Source: Bacteroidota bacterium (GTDB lineage Bacteria; Bacteroidota; Bacteroidia; Bacteroidales; F082). Taken from it: a stretch of DNA of 64,000 nt. The notes beneath the pieces are model-generated. The model was not told where the DNA came from, made no database searches, and was given only the letters and a program-made list of their open reading frames with translations. Positions 25,814 through 35,573 of this stretch are shown here, piece by piece. The position numbers were made by a program, and so were the translations under genes. The stretch spans positions 1-64,000 of the forward strand of contig JAERTF010000024.1 of the NCBI GenBank assembly GCA_016845105.1, read 5' to 3'. Each line of letters begins with the position of its first letter. The first letter of the stretch is position 1.

Positions 25814-26965
25814 ATGATTTATGATAAATTGAAATACTTATCAATATTAGTAATATTAAATATTATTGCTAATCTGAGTCAACCTTTTGATGCTATTGCT
25901 CAAAAAGGATCAAAAATTAAAACTGTCGTTATTGATGCTGGTCATGGTGGAAAAGACCCCGGAGCATCTGGAAAACATTCAAGGGAAAAAGATATCGCCC
26001 TATCAGTTGCATTAAAAACAGGGAAGTATATTGAACAAAATTTCTCCAATATCAAAGTTATTTATACCCGAAAAACTGACAAGTTTGTAGATCTGCATAA
26101 ACGAGGACAAATTGCCAATGATAACAATGCTGATCTTTTTATATCAATTCATTGTAATGCAAATCCATCATCAAAAATTTATGGTGCAGAAACATATGTT
26201 CTGGGTGTTGAAGAAAATCGAACAAAGAGGAATATGGATGTAGCAATGATGGAAAATGCTGCAATTTTACTTGAGGATGATGCTGGCAACAACTATAATG
26301 ATTTTGATCCTAAATCACCCGAATCATTAATAAGTCTTACTTTATTTCAAGATGAAAACCTTGATCAAAGCTTGAGTATTGCACAAAAAATTCAACGCCA
26401 GTTTACAGAAAGGGTCGGACGTAAAGACAGAAGTGTTTATCAAGCAGGTTTTCTTGTGTTGTGGAAGACCTCAATGCCTTCAGTATTAGTTGAATTAGGA
26501 TATTTAACAAACTCAGCAGAAGAGAAGTTTCTTAACACAAAAGAAGGCCAGGTTTATATGGCATCGGCAATATACAGGGCATTTAAGGAATACAAAAGAG
26601 AATACGAAAAGGAAAACAATGCTTATGAGTATCGCAAAAAAGTGGTACAACAAGAAAAAACAACTTCGACACCAATTGAATCCATTGAACCACCGACAAA
26701 CAACAATGTAGTCTTTAAAATTCAATTTTACACTAGTCCACGACAATTGGCCTTATCCGATACTAGGTTTAGTTCATTAAGCAATCTTAGTTATTACGAA
26801 CACAATGGTCTTTACAAATATACAACTGGCAGTTTTTCTTCATTAAATGAAGCTTCATTACATCAAAAACAAGTAAGAAATAAGGGTTTTAGTGATGCGT
26901 TTATTGTTGCATTCCATCTAAATAAAAGAATTACTATTGGTGAAGCAAACAAATTAACAAAGTAG
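25814..26965 (+). CDS. N-acetylmuramoyl-L-alanine amidase with SPOR-like C-terminus
   Basis: 383 aa. The enzyme cleaves the amide bond between N-acetylmuramic acid and L-alanine in peptidoglycan during cell separation, in the periplasm. After a signal peptide ending near AIAQ comes an Amidase_3 domain with the zinc and catalytic residues His 44 (DAGHGG), Glu about 58, His 113 (SIHCNAN) and Glu in LVELGYL. The last 75 residues (FKIQFYTSPRQLAL, LYKYTTGSF) resemble a SPOR-like peptidoglycan-binding domain. A MlaD-like gene follows in the same direction and an OstA-like gene faces them, a common Bacteroidota envelope arrangement. Confidence 0.93.
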   Translation: MIYDKLKYLSILVILNIIANLSQPFDAIAQKGSKIKTVVIDAGHGGKDPGASGKHSREKDIALSVALKTGKYIEQNFSNIKVIYTRKTDKFVDLHKRGQIANDNNADLFISIHCNANPSSKIYGAETYVLGVEENRTKRNMDVAMMENAAILLEDDAGNNYNDFDPKSPESLISLTLFQDENLDQSLSIAQKIQRQFTERVGRKDRSVYQAGFLVLWKTSMPSVLVELGYLTNSAEEKFLNTKEGQVYMASAIYRAFKEYKREYEKENNAYEYRKKVVQQEKTTSTPIESIEPPTNNNVVFKIQFYTSPRQLALSDTRFSSLSNLSYYEHNGLYKYTTGSFSSLNEASLHQKQVRNKGFSDAFIVAFHLNKRITIGEANKLTK

Positions 26966-27055
26966 ATTCCTTTTTTATACCTATCTAATCCGTTAAAATT
27001 GTTTAATTTCACAACATCATAAATAACATTTTCCTTACATTAGCGTTTTTAAGAT

Positions 27056-28018
27056 ATGGCTGAAAACAATAAATCACGGTTAAAACCTGTAATTATAGGC
27101 GCAAGTTTTATAGCTGCAATAGTGATATTCGTATGGGGATTTAACTTTTTAAAAAGTACTGATCTTTTCAAAAAAGAGAATATCTATTATGCCAGTTATC
27201 ATAAAATAAATGGATTAATTAAGGCCAACCCTGTTGTAATTAACGGGTTAAGAGTTGGTCAAGTTAAAAATGTATACTTTAATCCTGATATGACAGGAGA
27301 TATTATGGTTTGCATAATGCTCTCTACCGACTTTCCAATTCCTGATAATACTGTAGCACGTATTTTTAGCTCTGATATAATGGGATCCAAGGCCATCGAA
27401 CTGGTTCTTGGGGATTCGAAAAATTTTATTCAAGAGGGAGACACGCTTCCAACAAGTGTTGAAGCAGGATTAATGGCGGAAGTAAATTCGCAGGTACAGC
27501 CGATTAAAAAGAAAGCTGAAAATTTAATGGCTTCCATCGATACACTTGTAACTGCATTCCAATCAATTTTTAATGAATCGGCTCGAAATAATATCAAAGA
27601 GAGTTTTCAAAATATTGAGCTAACATTTGAAAACCTACAACGAACAACCTCCAATATCGATACACTTGTTGTGGAAGAATCAACACGAATATCTGATATA
27701 TTAATTAATCTTGACTCACTAACAACAGCCTTAAATGAAAATAAGGATAACATAAAGAATATTATTGCAAACTTTGAAATAATAAGCGATTCGTTGGCGA
27801 AGTCTGAAATACCTGGCACTTTTGCACGTGCAAACAGAACACTTGATGATATGCAATCAATACTTGAGAAAGTCAATAATGGTCATGGTACATTGGGAAT
27901 GTTAATGAATGATGATAGTTTATATCTTGAACTTAACAGATCTGCCACAGCTTTAGACTCCTTATTGAACGATATTAAGAAAAATCCAAAGCGATACGTA
28001 AGGTTCTCATTATTTTAG
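27056..28018 (+). CDS. MlaD-family (MCE domain) lipid-transport protein
   Basis: 320 aa: an N-terminal membrane anchor (VIIGASFIAAIVIFVWGFNFL) and an MCE domain (YYASYHKINGLIKANPVVINGLRVGQVKNV, then ARIFSSDIMGSKAIEL). It continues into a long helical tail with coiled-coil character. Such proteins form periplasmic hexamers that carry phospholipids between membranes, with an ABC transporter that is not in this window. The tail ends RYVRFSLF. It follows the amidase by 90 bases and its stop is 18 bases from the convergent OstA-like gene. Confidence 0.88.
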   Translation: MAENNKSRLKPVIIGASFIAAIVIFVWGFNFLKSTDLFKKENIYYASYHKINGLIKANPVVINGLRVGQVKNVYFNPDMTGDIMVCIMLSTDFPIPDNTVARIFSSDIMGSKAIELVLGDSKNFIQEGDTLPTSVEAGLMAEVNSQVQPIKKKAENLMASIDTLVTAFQSIFNESARNNIKESFQNIELTFENLQRTTSNIDTLVVEESTRISDILINLDSLTTALNENKDNIKNIIANFEIISDSLAKSEIPGTFARANRTLDDMQSILEKVNNGHGTLGMLMNDDSLYLELNRSATALDSLLNDIKKNPKRYVRFSLF

Positions 28019-28036
28019 TAGGGAACATTAAATCTT

Positions 28037-29557
28037 TCAGTAGTCATCATTGCGAAAAATATCATGTTTACTAACAGGGCGCAGTAAGTTTTGCCATGAA
28101 AAACCTTTTAGTTTAGTTTCCTCTTCAGATAACTCACTCTCTGGAAACATATCCTCATCAACAGTTGATTGGTAACTAATTGTTTGTATATCATTATTTT
28201 TTATCCGGATGGTCATACTACTTGACTCAGCAATATCAACACCAATTAAGTATCCATCTTCCTCCCGTACATAATAAATGGTTTGAGAATTACCTGATAC
28301 GTTTATCTTTGATAACTCATTCTTGGTAAAATAAGCCACCATATTCTTACCTCTTATCTGATTATAAGTGCTGGTGGAATCCCTTGAAACAATAAAAGCT
28401 GTATTATACATCATCAATGAATCAACTTTATTTCCGGAAATAGCAATTGCGATTGAATCAGATGTTAATTGATTTTTTCCTGACCAAATAACAGGTTCAC
28501 CATATAACCTAATTGTAGAATCGGCCATGTTATATGATAATGAATCGCATTTACCCTGTAGCATCTTTCGATAATAACGCACACCATAATATGCCCTCAT
28601 AACCTTTGCATTACGATCCTCATCAAAATTCAACCACATTGTATCAGAATGTATAAAAAGGGAATCTTCATCATCATATGTTATTGCCACAGCACTATCG
28701 GTAACATACGACATACCTTTACTATCCCATAGCTCGCCACGTTTACCAGAAAGGATTACCTTGTGTAAAGTATCAATAATTCTAACATGCCCCATTGCTT
28801 TACCAAACATCGTATTATTATCGTAGTGTAAACTATCGGCAGTTATTGTTTGGTCTTTATTAGTAATCGATGGTCGCTTGTTTAGTTTCGATAAATCTTG
28901 TTTTGTATCGTACCATCCATCTTCACAATAAATAGTACTTTCCTTTCCTCTTATCACCGTAGGCCCCAAAAAATATGCAGTTTCATTATTAGTGTTATAG
29001 ATAAGTGTATCGGAATATGTTTCCTGATCTGGGTTTGTAAGTACAACATCTTTTCTAAAATGAAATGTACGTGTGGCAGTGAAATATAGTCCCATTTTAC
29101 TTACAAGTATATTGTCTTTATTAACTATTTTTCCACCAACATCATATAATGCAGTTTTCGTATTCCTGTTATAAATCAAATGATTAGTTGTTAGCACAGT
29201 GTTTTTATCAACTAGCTTAACACTATCAAATAGTTCAGCAATTTTAGTATTCCCATCATATAGTAAACGAGAACCATATACATCAACGGTATCATTTACT
29301 TTAATATGCACATTGCTAAATGCCTCAAAACTATTGGTTGCTTCATTAATATATGCACTGTCGCAATAAAAGAATGTAGAGTCTTGGCGTATTACCACAT
29401 CACCAATCAAACGTTGAACGTCTTTACCAATATTTTCATTGTATCTGTAGGCATTGGCATGCTTAATAATAACCCTCGATTTTTGTTGACCAAATCCCAA
29501 GCTATAAATAAAAAGAAATCCAAATAATAAAAATATATGGCTGATTTTAATACTCAC
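28037..29557 (-). CDS. OstA-like LPS transport/assembly family protein
   Basis: About 506 aa: a signal segment (IFLLFGFLFIYSLGFGQ) and an OstA/LptA-type beta-jellyroll. Repeated short strands such as VQRLIGDVVIRQDSTFFYCDSAYI and DVYGSRLLYDGNTKIAELFDSV mark this N-terminal domain, used to bind lipopolysaccharide. The frame is open from a TTG at 29578, but that codon overlaps a TATTTTTG -7 box, so translation more likely begins at the GTG at 29557. It is convergent with the MlaD-like gene. This protein is probably a periplasmic LPS chaperone. Confidence 0.85.
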   Translation of the reverse strand: MSIKISHIFLLFGFLFIYSLGFGQQKSRVIIKHANAYRYNENIGKDVQRLIGDVVIRQDSTFFYCDSAYINEATNSFEAFSNVHIKVNDTVDVYGSRLLYDGNTKIAELFDSVKLVDKNTVLTTNHLIYNRNTKTALYDVGGKIVNKDNILVSKMGLYFTATRTFHFRKDVVLTNPDQETYSDTLIYNTNNETAYFLGPTVIRGKESTIYCEDGWYDTKQDLSKLNKRPSITNKDQTITADSLHYDNNTMFGKAMGHVRIIDTLHKVILSGKRGELWDSKGMSYVTDSAVAITYDDEDSLFIHSDTMWLNFDEDRNAKVMRAYYGVRYYRKMLQGKCDSLSYNMADSTIRLYGEPVIWSGKNQLTSDSIAIAISGNKVDSLMMYNTAFIVSRDSTSTYNQIRGKNMVAYFTKNELSKINVSGNSQTIYYVREEDGYLIGVDIAESSSMTIRIKNNDIQTISYQSTVDEDMFPESELSEEETKLKGFSWQNLLRPVSKHDIFRNDDY

Positions 29558-29575
29558 ATTTATGTATTTGATATG

Positions 29576-29583
29576 CAAAAATA
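29576..29583 (-). promoter_or_regulatory. Promoter -7 box of OstA-like gene
   Basis: TATTTTTG on the minus strand fits TAnnTTTG. Expected start is near 29569, just upstream of the GTG at 29557, which supports that start over the TTG at 29578. Confidence 0.5.
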
Positions 29584-29644
29584 ACGATTATAATGCAACA
29601 TTATTTTATAAAAATCATTGAACAAAACTTTTAACAAATAACAT

Positions 29645-29674
29645 CTTGCCTGCTATTCATTTTTCTTAAATTTG
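29645..29674 (+). promoter_or_regulatory. Bacteroidetes-type promoter of gatE
   Basis: CTTG (-33 side) is followed after 18 bases by TAAATTTG (29667-29674), a match to the Bacteroidetes -33/-7 consensus. Leader length to ATG 29709 is about 28 bases. Confidence 0.55.
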
Positions 29675-29708
29675 GGCTTTTTTCGAGAATGCTTAAAAAC
29701 ACATTTAC

Positions 29709-31646
29709 ATGAGTTTTAATTCAATATTAAATTACGAGAACAGCAAGAAAAAAGTGGGCTATGTAACTAGAAATGAGGCTACCCAAAACACATATGATTC
29801 GATTGGATTTATGTCGGGATTGGAGGTTCATCAGCAGTTATTAACCGACCAGAAACTGTTTTGCCATTGCCCTGCAGGTATATATAACAAAAGTGACGAT
29901 TATGATGCTGAATTAATTAGGCATATGCGTCCCACTTTAAGTGAACTTGGAGAATATGATGGCACAGCTTTAATGGAATTTAGAACCAGAAAAGAAATAA
30001 TCTATAGAATTAACAATGAAAATGCATGTACATATGAGGTTGATGACACACCTCCGTTTCCGATTAATATGGATGCATTGGAAAAGGCTCTTGAAATTTC
30101 ACTTTTATCAAAGCTAAATGTTGTTGGAGAGGTTCACATAACACGAAAGCAATATTTAGATGGTAGTATCCCAACGGGATTTCAGCGAACTGCGATTCTT
30201 GGAGTTGAAGGTGAATTAGAACTACCGAACAAAAAAATAAGACTAATTCAACTGAGTATTGAAGAAGATTCATGTAGGGAGATTAGTGATATTGGTCATG
30301 TTCGTTTGTACAAAACTGATAGGCTTGGTATGCCATTAATTGAAACTGTTACTTATCCTGATTTTGTAAATCCCGACGAAGTAAAGGAAGGTTGTGACTA
30401 CATTAGATTCCTAAACAGAAGCACAGGTAAAGTACGCACAGGAATGGGTGCTGGGAGGCAAGATGTAAATGTTAGCTGCCGAGGTGGAAATAGAGTTGAG
30501 ATAAAAGGTGTTGCCCACACAAAATGGATTCCAGAACTAACGCACAACGAAGCATTTAGGCAATGGGCATTACTTCAAATTAAAGATCTTCTTTTAACAA
30601 GAATTCACAATCCTGCAAATTGGAAAGTAAATCATGTATCCATTAAAAATCTCACTAAAGATATCCCAAACATATCTGATAAAGAAAATGTAATTGCCAT
30701 AAACCTACCACAATTTGAAGGAGCATTATCATATTTTACTCAGCCCGGTCAAATGTTTGCTGATGAGCTAAGTACCAGATTAAAGGTAATTGCTTGTATC
30801 GAAAAACCAAATATGACCCACTCGGAGGATATAAGTTCAGATATTGACGATAAACTATTTTCCAAGATTAAAGATATTCTAAATTCGAATAAAGGGGATG
30901 CTCAGGTTGTGCTTTGGGGAAATGAAGAGGATATGAAAACAGCCATTGAAACAATTGAAGAAAGATGCAAATTGGCTTTGGAAGGTGTGCCTGAAGAAAC
31001 TCGTAAATCGTTTGAAGATGGAACCACAATCTTCGAGAGAGTTTTACCAGGAGCAGATAGGATGTACCCAGATACAGATTCGGCACCCATACCACTTGAA
31101 GATAAATACATTGAAACCCTAAGAAAGAGAATTCCACAAGATGTAATTGATAATTATAAACAACTTAAGAAGTGGGATATTCCTGAAGAAACTTATACTT
31201 ATATATTTTCCAAAAATCTGTTTCCTTTAATTGAACGAATCATCAATGAACTTGGTGTTCAACCATCATATGTGGGCACCTTTATTGGACATGAGGTTAA
31301 GTTTGCTACAGGACATTATATTGGCCCCGAAAATTTTACTTTTGAAAGGGTTTATAGTTTATTTAAATATCTATCCAAAGAAAATATTAAACATGAGTTG
31401 GCCGAAAGAATGCTGCCAGACATGATATTACACCCTAAAATGGACTTTGACTCGATACTAACTAGTATTAATTTCAAACGGTATTCCAAGGAAGAGATAC
31501 TCTCTAAAATTCCACTTCTGTTTGACAAGTTTGCTGAAGGTAAAAAAGAAATATCACTACCTAAACAAAAAAACTGGGTAATGGGAAATTTGAGAAAGAT
31601 TGCAATGGGTAATATTAATTTGACAGAATTAAGTAAAGAGATTTAA
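29709..31646 (+). CDS. gatE: Glu-tRNA(Gln) amidotransferase subunit E (GatE)
   Basis: 645 aa. With GatD it converts Glu-tRNA(Gln) to Gln-tRNA(Gln), the GatE subunit activating the tRNA-bound glutamate. Family hallmarks are MSGLEVHQQLLTDQKLFCHC, GSIPTGFQRTAILGVEG, VSCRGGNRVEIKGV and the late ERVLPGADRMYPDTDSAP. The insert around residues 280-420 fits the AspRS-like GAD region, and the C-terminal helical tail fits the GatB/Yqey domain. The length is that of archaeal GatE. It begins an operon with gatD after one base. The two-subunit GatDE system is classically archaeal, so its presence here is notable. Confidence 0.93.
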   Translation: MSFNSILNYENSKKKVGYVTRNEATQNTYDSIGFMSGLEVHQQLLTDQKLFCHCPAGIYNKSDDYDAELIRHMRPTLSELGEYDGTALMEFRTRKEIIYRINNENACTYEVDDTPPFPINMDALEKALEISLLSKLNVVGEVHITRKQYLDGSIPTGFQRTAILGVEGELELPNKKIRLIQLSIEEDSCREISDIGHVRLYKTDRLGMPLIETVTYPDFVNPDEVKEGCDYIRFLNRSTGKVRTGMGAGRQDVNVSCRGGNRVEIKGVAHTKWIPELTHNEAFRQWALLQIKDLLLTRIHNPANWKVNHVSIKNLTKDIPNISDKENVIAINLPQFEGALSYFTQPGQMFADELSTRLKVIACIEKPNMTHSEDISSDIDDKLFSKIKDILNSNKGDAQVVLWGNEEDMKTAIETIEERCKLALEGVPEETRKSFEDGTTIFERVLPGADRMYPDTDSAPIPLEDKYIETLRKRIPQDVIDNYKQLKKWDIPEETYTYIFSKNLFPLIERIINELGVQPSYVGTFIGHEVKFATGHYIGPENFTFERVYSLFKYLSKENIKHELAERMLPDMILHPKMDFDSILTSINFKRYSKEEILSKIPLLFDKFAEGKKEISLPKQKNWVMGNLRKIAMGNINLTELSKEI

Positions 31647-31647
31647 A

Positions 31648-33033
31648 ATGGACAACGATATATTTCAAGGATACAAAGGAGATGCTCTAGAATTATTAAA
31701 AAAATACAAGGTTAGAGTATGGGGTACTGTGGTGGTTGATACTACACGTGGAACATTTGAAGGAACAGTATTACCCAGAGCTGAAAATGATGATGATAAA
31801 CATATTGTTGTTAAAATTATAACTGGCTATAATATTGGTATCGACACACGTACCATAACAAGCATGAAAGAAACTGGTTATAAAAAGGCCAATTATAAAA
31901 TTCCAGAAAAAGAGTTCCCAACAACACCCGGCCTCCCATATGTGAAACTTTTTGGAACAGGAGGAACAATTGCATCACGTTTAGATTATCGAACTGGTGC
32001 CGTAATACCGGCCTTTTCACCTGGTGAACTTTATGGTGCCGTACCTGAATTGGCAGATATATGTAATTTGGATACGGAGAAGATTTTTGCCGTATTTAGC
32101 GAGAATATGGGACCAAAACAATACATGGCGTTGGCTGTTGCGATTGGTAAAGAAATTGAAAAAGGTATTGATGGGATTGTAATAGGACATGGTACTGATA
32201 CTCTTCATCATACTGGTGCTGCTCTTACCTTTATGTGTCAAAACTTGCCGGTACCAGTTGTACTAGTTGGATCACAACGCTCCTCCGACAGGCCAAGCTC
32301 TGACGCTGCATTAAACCTAATGCATGCCATGAAAGCAGCAGGTCAGTCAGATATTGCAGAAGTAATGGTTTGTATGTTTGGCCCTACTTCTGATGAATAC
32401 GGACTCTTGCACAAGGGAACCCGAGTTCGTAAAATGCACTCATCTTATAGATCAACCTTCCGTACAATTGGTGATACACCTCTTGCACGTATAAATCGTA
32501 AAGAGATTCTCCCAATTAAAAAATCTTACAACAAACGAAGGAATGACAAAGATGTAAAGATCCTACCTTATTTTAGTGACAAGGTAACTATGCTTTACTA
32601 TTATCCGGGAATGGCAGCCGACACATTAGATGCTCTTGTTGAGAAAGGTTATAAGGGAATTATTTTTGTAGGAACAGGACTTGGTCACGTAAATAAAGAA
32701 TTGTACCCTGCAATCGAACGTGCACAAGCCAAAGGTGTGCATATGTATATGACATTACAAACATTATGGGGTTATGTACATATGTTTGTTTATGATACTG
32801 GTAGAGATATGATGGCTAAAGGTATTATTCCGGCAGGTAATATGTTGCCAGAAGTAGCATGGGTTAAGCTAAGCTGGATACTTGGACAAACAGAAGACCC
32901 TGAGGAAGTTAAAAAAATGATGCTTACTCCAATTAACGATGAAATTACAACTCGTGAACCATATAATGGTTATTTAGTTTATCAGGGAGGAGTTCCTGAA
33001 GTTGAGGATTTTATTAAGGACGTGCATAAGTAG
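31648..33033 (+). CDS. gatD: Glu-tRNA(Gln) amidotransferase subunit D (GatD)
   Basis: 461 aa. It is an asparaginase-like glutaminase that releases ammonia from glutamine or asparagine for GatE. An N-terminal SH3-like domain of about 90 residues (VRVWGTVVVDTTRGTFEGTV) marks GatD rather than asparaginase. The catalytic site follows: Thr 107 in GTGGTIAS, the TDT triad at 183-185 in HGTDTLHHTG, and a Lys in RKMHSSYRS. It has no signal peptide. Its stop precedes a repeat-rich 210-base gap. Confidence 0.93.
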   Translation: MDNDIFQGYKGDALELLKKYKVRVWGTVVVDTTRGTFEGTVLPRAENDDDKHIVVKIITGYNIGIDTRTITSMKETGYKKANYKIPEKEFPTTPGLPYVKLFGTGGTIASRLDYRTGAVIPAFSPGELYGAVPELADICNLDTEKIFAVFSENMGPKQYMALAVAIGKEIEKGIDGIVIGHGTDTLHHTGAALTFMCQNLPVPVVLVGSQRSSDRPSSDAALNLMHAMKAAGQSDIAEVMVCMFGPTSDEYGLLHKGTRVRKMHSSYRSTFRTIGDTPLARINRKEILPIKKSYNKRRNDKDVKILPYFSDKVTMLYYYPGMAADTLDALVEKGYKGIIFVGTGLGHVNKELYPAIERAQAKGVHMYMTLQTLWGYVHMFVYDTGRDMMAKGIIPAGNMLPEVAWVKLSWILGQTEDPEEVKKMMLTPINDEITTREPYNGYLVYQGGVPEVEDFIKDVHK

Positions 33034-33074
33034 CTACTGGCTGTTGACTGTTGATTAATAATCAATGTTTATTA

Positions 33075-33180
33075 TCATCCTGAGCGTAGCGAAGGATCTA
33101 TAAACACATTAGATATTGATCTTGTCGGATTGTTACGATCTCCAGAATATGATTAGATGCCTCGCTTCGCTCAGCATGAC
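33075..33180. repeat. Inverted repeat pair (CATCCTGAGCGTAGCGAAGGATCT type)
   Basis: The left arm (about 33075-33099) reads TCATCCTGAGCGTAGCGAAG and onward. The right arm (about 33155-33180) is its imperfect reverse complement, ending CTCGCTTCGCTCAGCATGAC. About 55 bases separate the arms. This is the widespread Bacteroidota intergenic repeat type and lies between gatD and the transporter. A short relative is the GGAGATCC...CTACACTCA tail of the repeats at 3047 and 23459. Confidence 0.75.
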
Positions 33181-33214
33181 AAAAACTACACTTTTTTTCC
33201 TCTTTCTATTTTTC

Positions 33215-33222
33215 TATCTTTG
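33215..33222 (+). promoter_or_regulatory. Promoter -7 box of transporter gene
   Basis: TATCTTTG fits TAnnTTTG. The expected start is about 15 bases before ATG 33245. No good -33 element is seen. Confidence 0.45.
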
Positions 33223-33244
33223 TAAGTATAACAAGATATTGTAA

Positions 33245-35464
33245 ATGGCAGAAAAATCTATTTCAAAAAAGTTCGGTACAGCCCCTGTTTTTTTTACAGC
33301 CATCTCAACTATACTTGGAGCTATCCTATTTTTAAGATTTGGGTTTGCCGTTGGAAGTGTTGGTTTTTGGGGTGTTATTGGCATTATAATTCTTGGACAT
33401 TTGGTTACTATTCCTACCGCCTTAGCCATTAGTGAAATAGCTAGTAATAAAAGAGTTGAGGGTGGAGGTGAATATTTTATCATATCCAGATCATTTGGTT
33501 TAAACATTGGCGCAACCATCGGAATAGCATTATTTCTGTCACAAGCCATTAGTGTAGCGTTTTATGTAATTGCATTTACGGAATCGTTTCAATTCCTATT
33601 TGAATACATTAAGACAACCTATGAAATTGAACTACCACGACAGGCGATTAGCTTACCATCGATTCTAATACTTGGTATTTTAATACTTACAAAAGGTGCA
33701 AATCTGGGAGTAAAAGCGTTGTATTTTGTTGTCGGAATTCTGGTAATTTCACTGATTTTGTTTTTCTCAGGATCAAGTGAAACAACTCACAGCATCGACT
33801 TCTCAATATTCAATAGTGATTCTGATAACTCATCTAACTTCTTTATTGTATTTGCAATAATCTTTCCCGCATTTACCGGGATTACTGCTGGTGTAGGTCT
33901 ATCGGGAGACTTGAAAAACCCATCCAAATCAATACCAATAGGAACAATAACCGCTGCTTTCACTGGTATGATAATTTATTTCTTCATAGCATATAAACTG
34001 GCAGTTAGCGCCAACGTTGAGGATCTGTTAAATAATCAACTTGTAATGGGTCAAATAGCTATACAAGGTAGTTGGGTAATTCCATTGGGATTGGCAGCAT
34101 CTACAATATCTTCGGCACTTGGTTCAATTATGGTTGCACCACGAACGTTGCAAGCACTGGCGTCTGATAGAGCATTCCCCAATAATAAAGCAAATAGATG
34201 GTTAAGTCGAGGCAGAAAAAAAGATAATGAGCCCATAAACAGTTCCCTAATAACATTAATAATAGCAATTGTGTTTGTAGCATTGGGAAATGTAAATACC
34301 GTTGCTGAGATAATTTCAATGTTTTTTATGGTTACATATGGTGCTTTATGTTTAATTTCATTTTTAAATCATTTTGGATCTTCACCCTCCTACCGACCAT
34401 CTTACAATTCAAAATGGTATTTATCATTGTTGGGGTTTATAGTTTCAATATGGATTATGTTTAAAATAAATACAGGTTATGCAGCATTGGCATTTATTTT
34501 AATGACAGCACTTTATCTTTATATAAATTACACACATAAGTATAGAAAGGGATTTGTTTCCTTGTTTTCAAATGCTATTTTCCAACTTAATAGAAACCTT
34601 CAGGTATTCTTGCAACGAAAACGCAGACGCAGAACTTATCATGAATGGCGCCCAAGTGCCATATGTATATCTAAAAGCACCTTTGATCGTGAGAAAGCTC
34701 TATTGTTACTTAACTGGATTTCACACAAATACGGATTTGGCACTTATCTTCACCGAATAGAAGGATATTATTCAAAGGCCACACACAAACAGGCAGAGAA
34801 TGAGCTTAACAAGATTAACAGAATGATTGGTAAAACCAACAGCCATGTTTATTTGGATACGATAATTTCACCATCTTATACATCTGCCATAGCACAAGCC
34901 ATACAAATTCCGGGCATCGCAGGCATGGAAAATAATATGGTGATTTTCGAATTTGATAAAGATAATCCAGGTAACCTTGAACATATTATCGATAATTTCA
35001 ATCTAGTAAATGCTGGCAATTTTGATGTACTAATTTTAGGAAGCAGTCCTCGAGAAATTAAATACCAAAATGGTATTCATATTTGGATTTCCTCGACAGA
35101 TTCATCAAATGCCAATTTGATGATATTGCTAAGTTTTATTATTTCCGGTCATCCTGCATGGAAGAAAGCGGATATTAAGATATTTGATATATGTAAACCA
35201 GAGCTTGAAGAAGAAACCAGAGAAAATATGCGTGAACTTGTTAAGTCTGGTCGCCTTCCTATAACTTCTGCAAATATTGAAATCATAACTCAAAATCCAG
35301 AGGTAAGTCAGAAAGAGCTGGTAAACCTTAAATCATACGATGCCGGATTAACTCTAATTGGATTCAGGGAAGAAGCCGTTAAAAAAGAAAATACTTTTGA
35401 AGGTTACGATAAAATAGGGACAATTTTATTTGTTAATTCACATAGCGAAAAGGTTATTGAGTAG
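33245..35464 (+). CDS. APC-superfamily transporter of the SLC12 cation-chloride type
   Basis: 739 aa: about 12 transmembrane helices in the first 430 residues and a cytoplasmic C-terminal domain of about 300 residues. The start FGTAPVFFTAISTILGAILFLRFGFAVG and the next helices match the SLC12/amino-acid-permease family (Na-K-Cl and K-Cl cotransporters). The soluble tail (INRMIGKTNSHVYLDTIISP, IHIWISSTDSSNANLMILLSF) fits the C-terminal SLC12 domain. Likely an inorganic-ion or amino-acid transporter of the inner membrane; the substrate cannot be read. Confidence 0.85.
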   Translation: MAEKSISKKFGTAPVFFTAISTILGAILFLRFGFAVGSVGFWGVIGIIILGHLVTIPTALAISEIASNKRVEGGGEYFIISRSFGLNIGATIGIALFLSQAISVAFYVIAFTESFQFLFEYIKTTYEIELPRQAISLPSILILGILILTKGANLGVKALYFVVGILVISLILFFSGSSETTHSIDFSIFNSDSDNSSNFFIVFAIIFPAFTGITAGVGLSGDLKNPSKSIPIGTITAAFTGMIIYFFIAYKLAVSANVEDLLNNQLVMGQIAIQGSWVIPLGLAASTISSALGSIMVAPRTLQALASDRAFPNNKANRWLSRGRKKDNEPINSSLITLIIAIVFVALGNVNTVAEIISMFFMVTYGALCLISFLNHFGSSPSYRPSYNSKWYLSLLGFIVSIWIMFKINTGYAALAFILMTALYLYINYTHKYRKGFVSLFSNAIFQLNRNLQVFLQRKRRRRTYHEWRPSAICISKSTFDREKALLLLNWISHKYGFGTYLHRIEGYYSKATHKQAENELNKINRMIGKTNSHVYLDTIISPSYTSAIAQAIQIPGIAGMENNMVIFEFDKDNPGNLEHIIDNFNLVNAGNFDVLILGSSPREIKYQNGIHIWISSTDSSNANLMILLSFIISGHPAWKKADIKIFDICKPELEEETRENMRELVKSGRLPITSANIEIITQNPEVSQKELVNLKSYDAGLTLIGFREEAVKKENTFEGYDKIGTILFVNSHSEKVIE

Positions 35465-35555
35465 ATATCGGCAATAAGGGCTTAAAGTTTATTGGTAGTA
35501 GGAAAAGGGCTAAAGAAGTATATTGATAAAAAGTATAATTAATTTTTTCCTTGAA

Positions 35556-35573
35556 ACTAGGATTCTTCCTAGT
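35556..35573 (-). terminator. Hairpin at the 3' end of the threonine aldolase gene
   Basis: ACTAGGA-TTCT-TCCTAGT is a perfect 7-base inverted repeat that includes the stop codon of the convergent aldolase gene. A short T-rich run follows on the minus strand. Weak as an intrinsic terminator. Confidence 0.35.
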
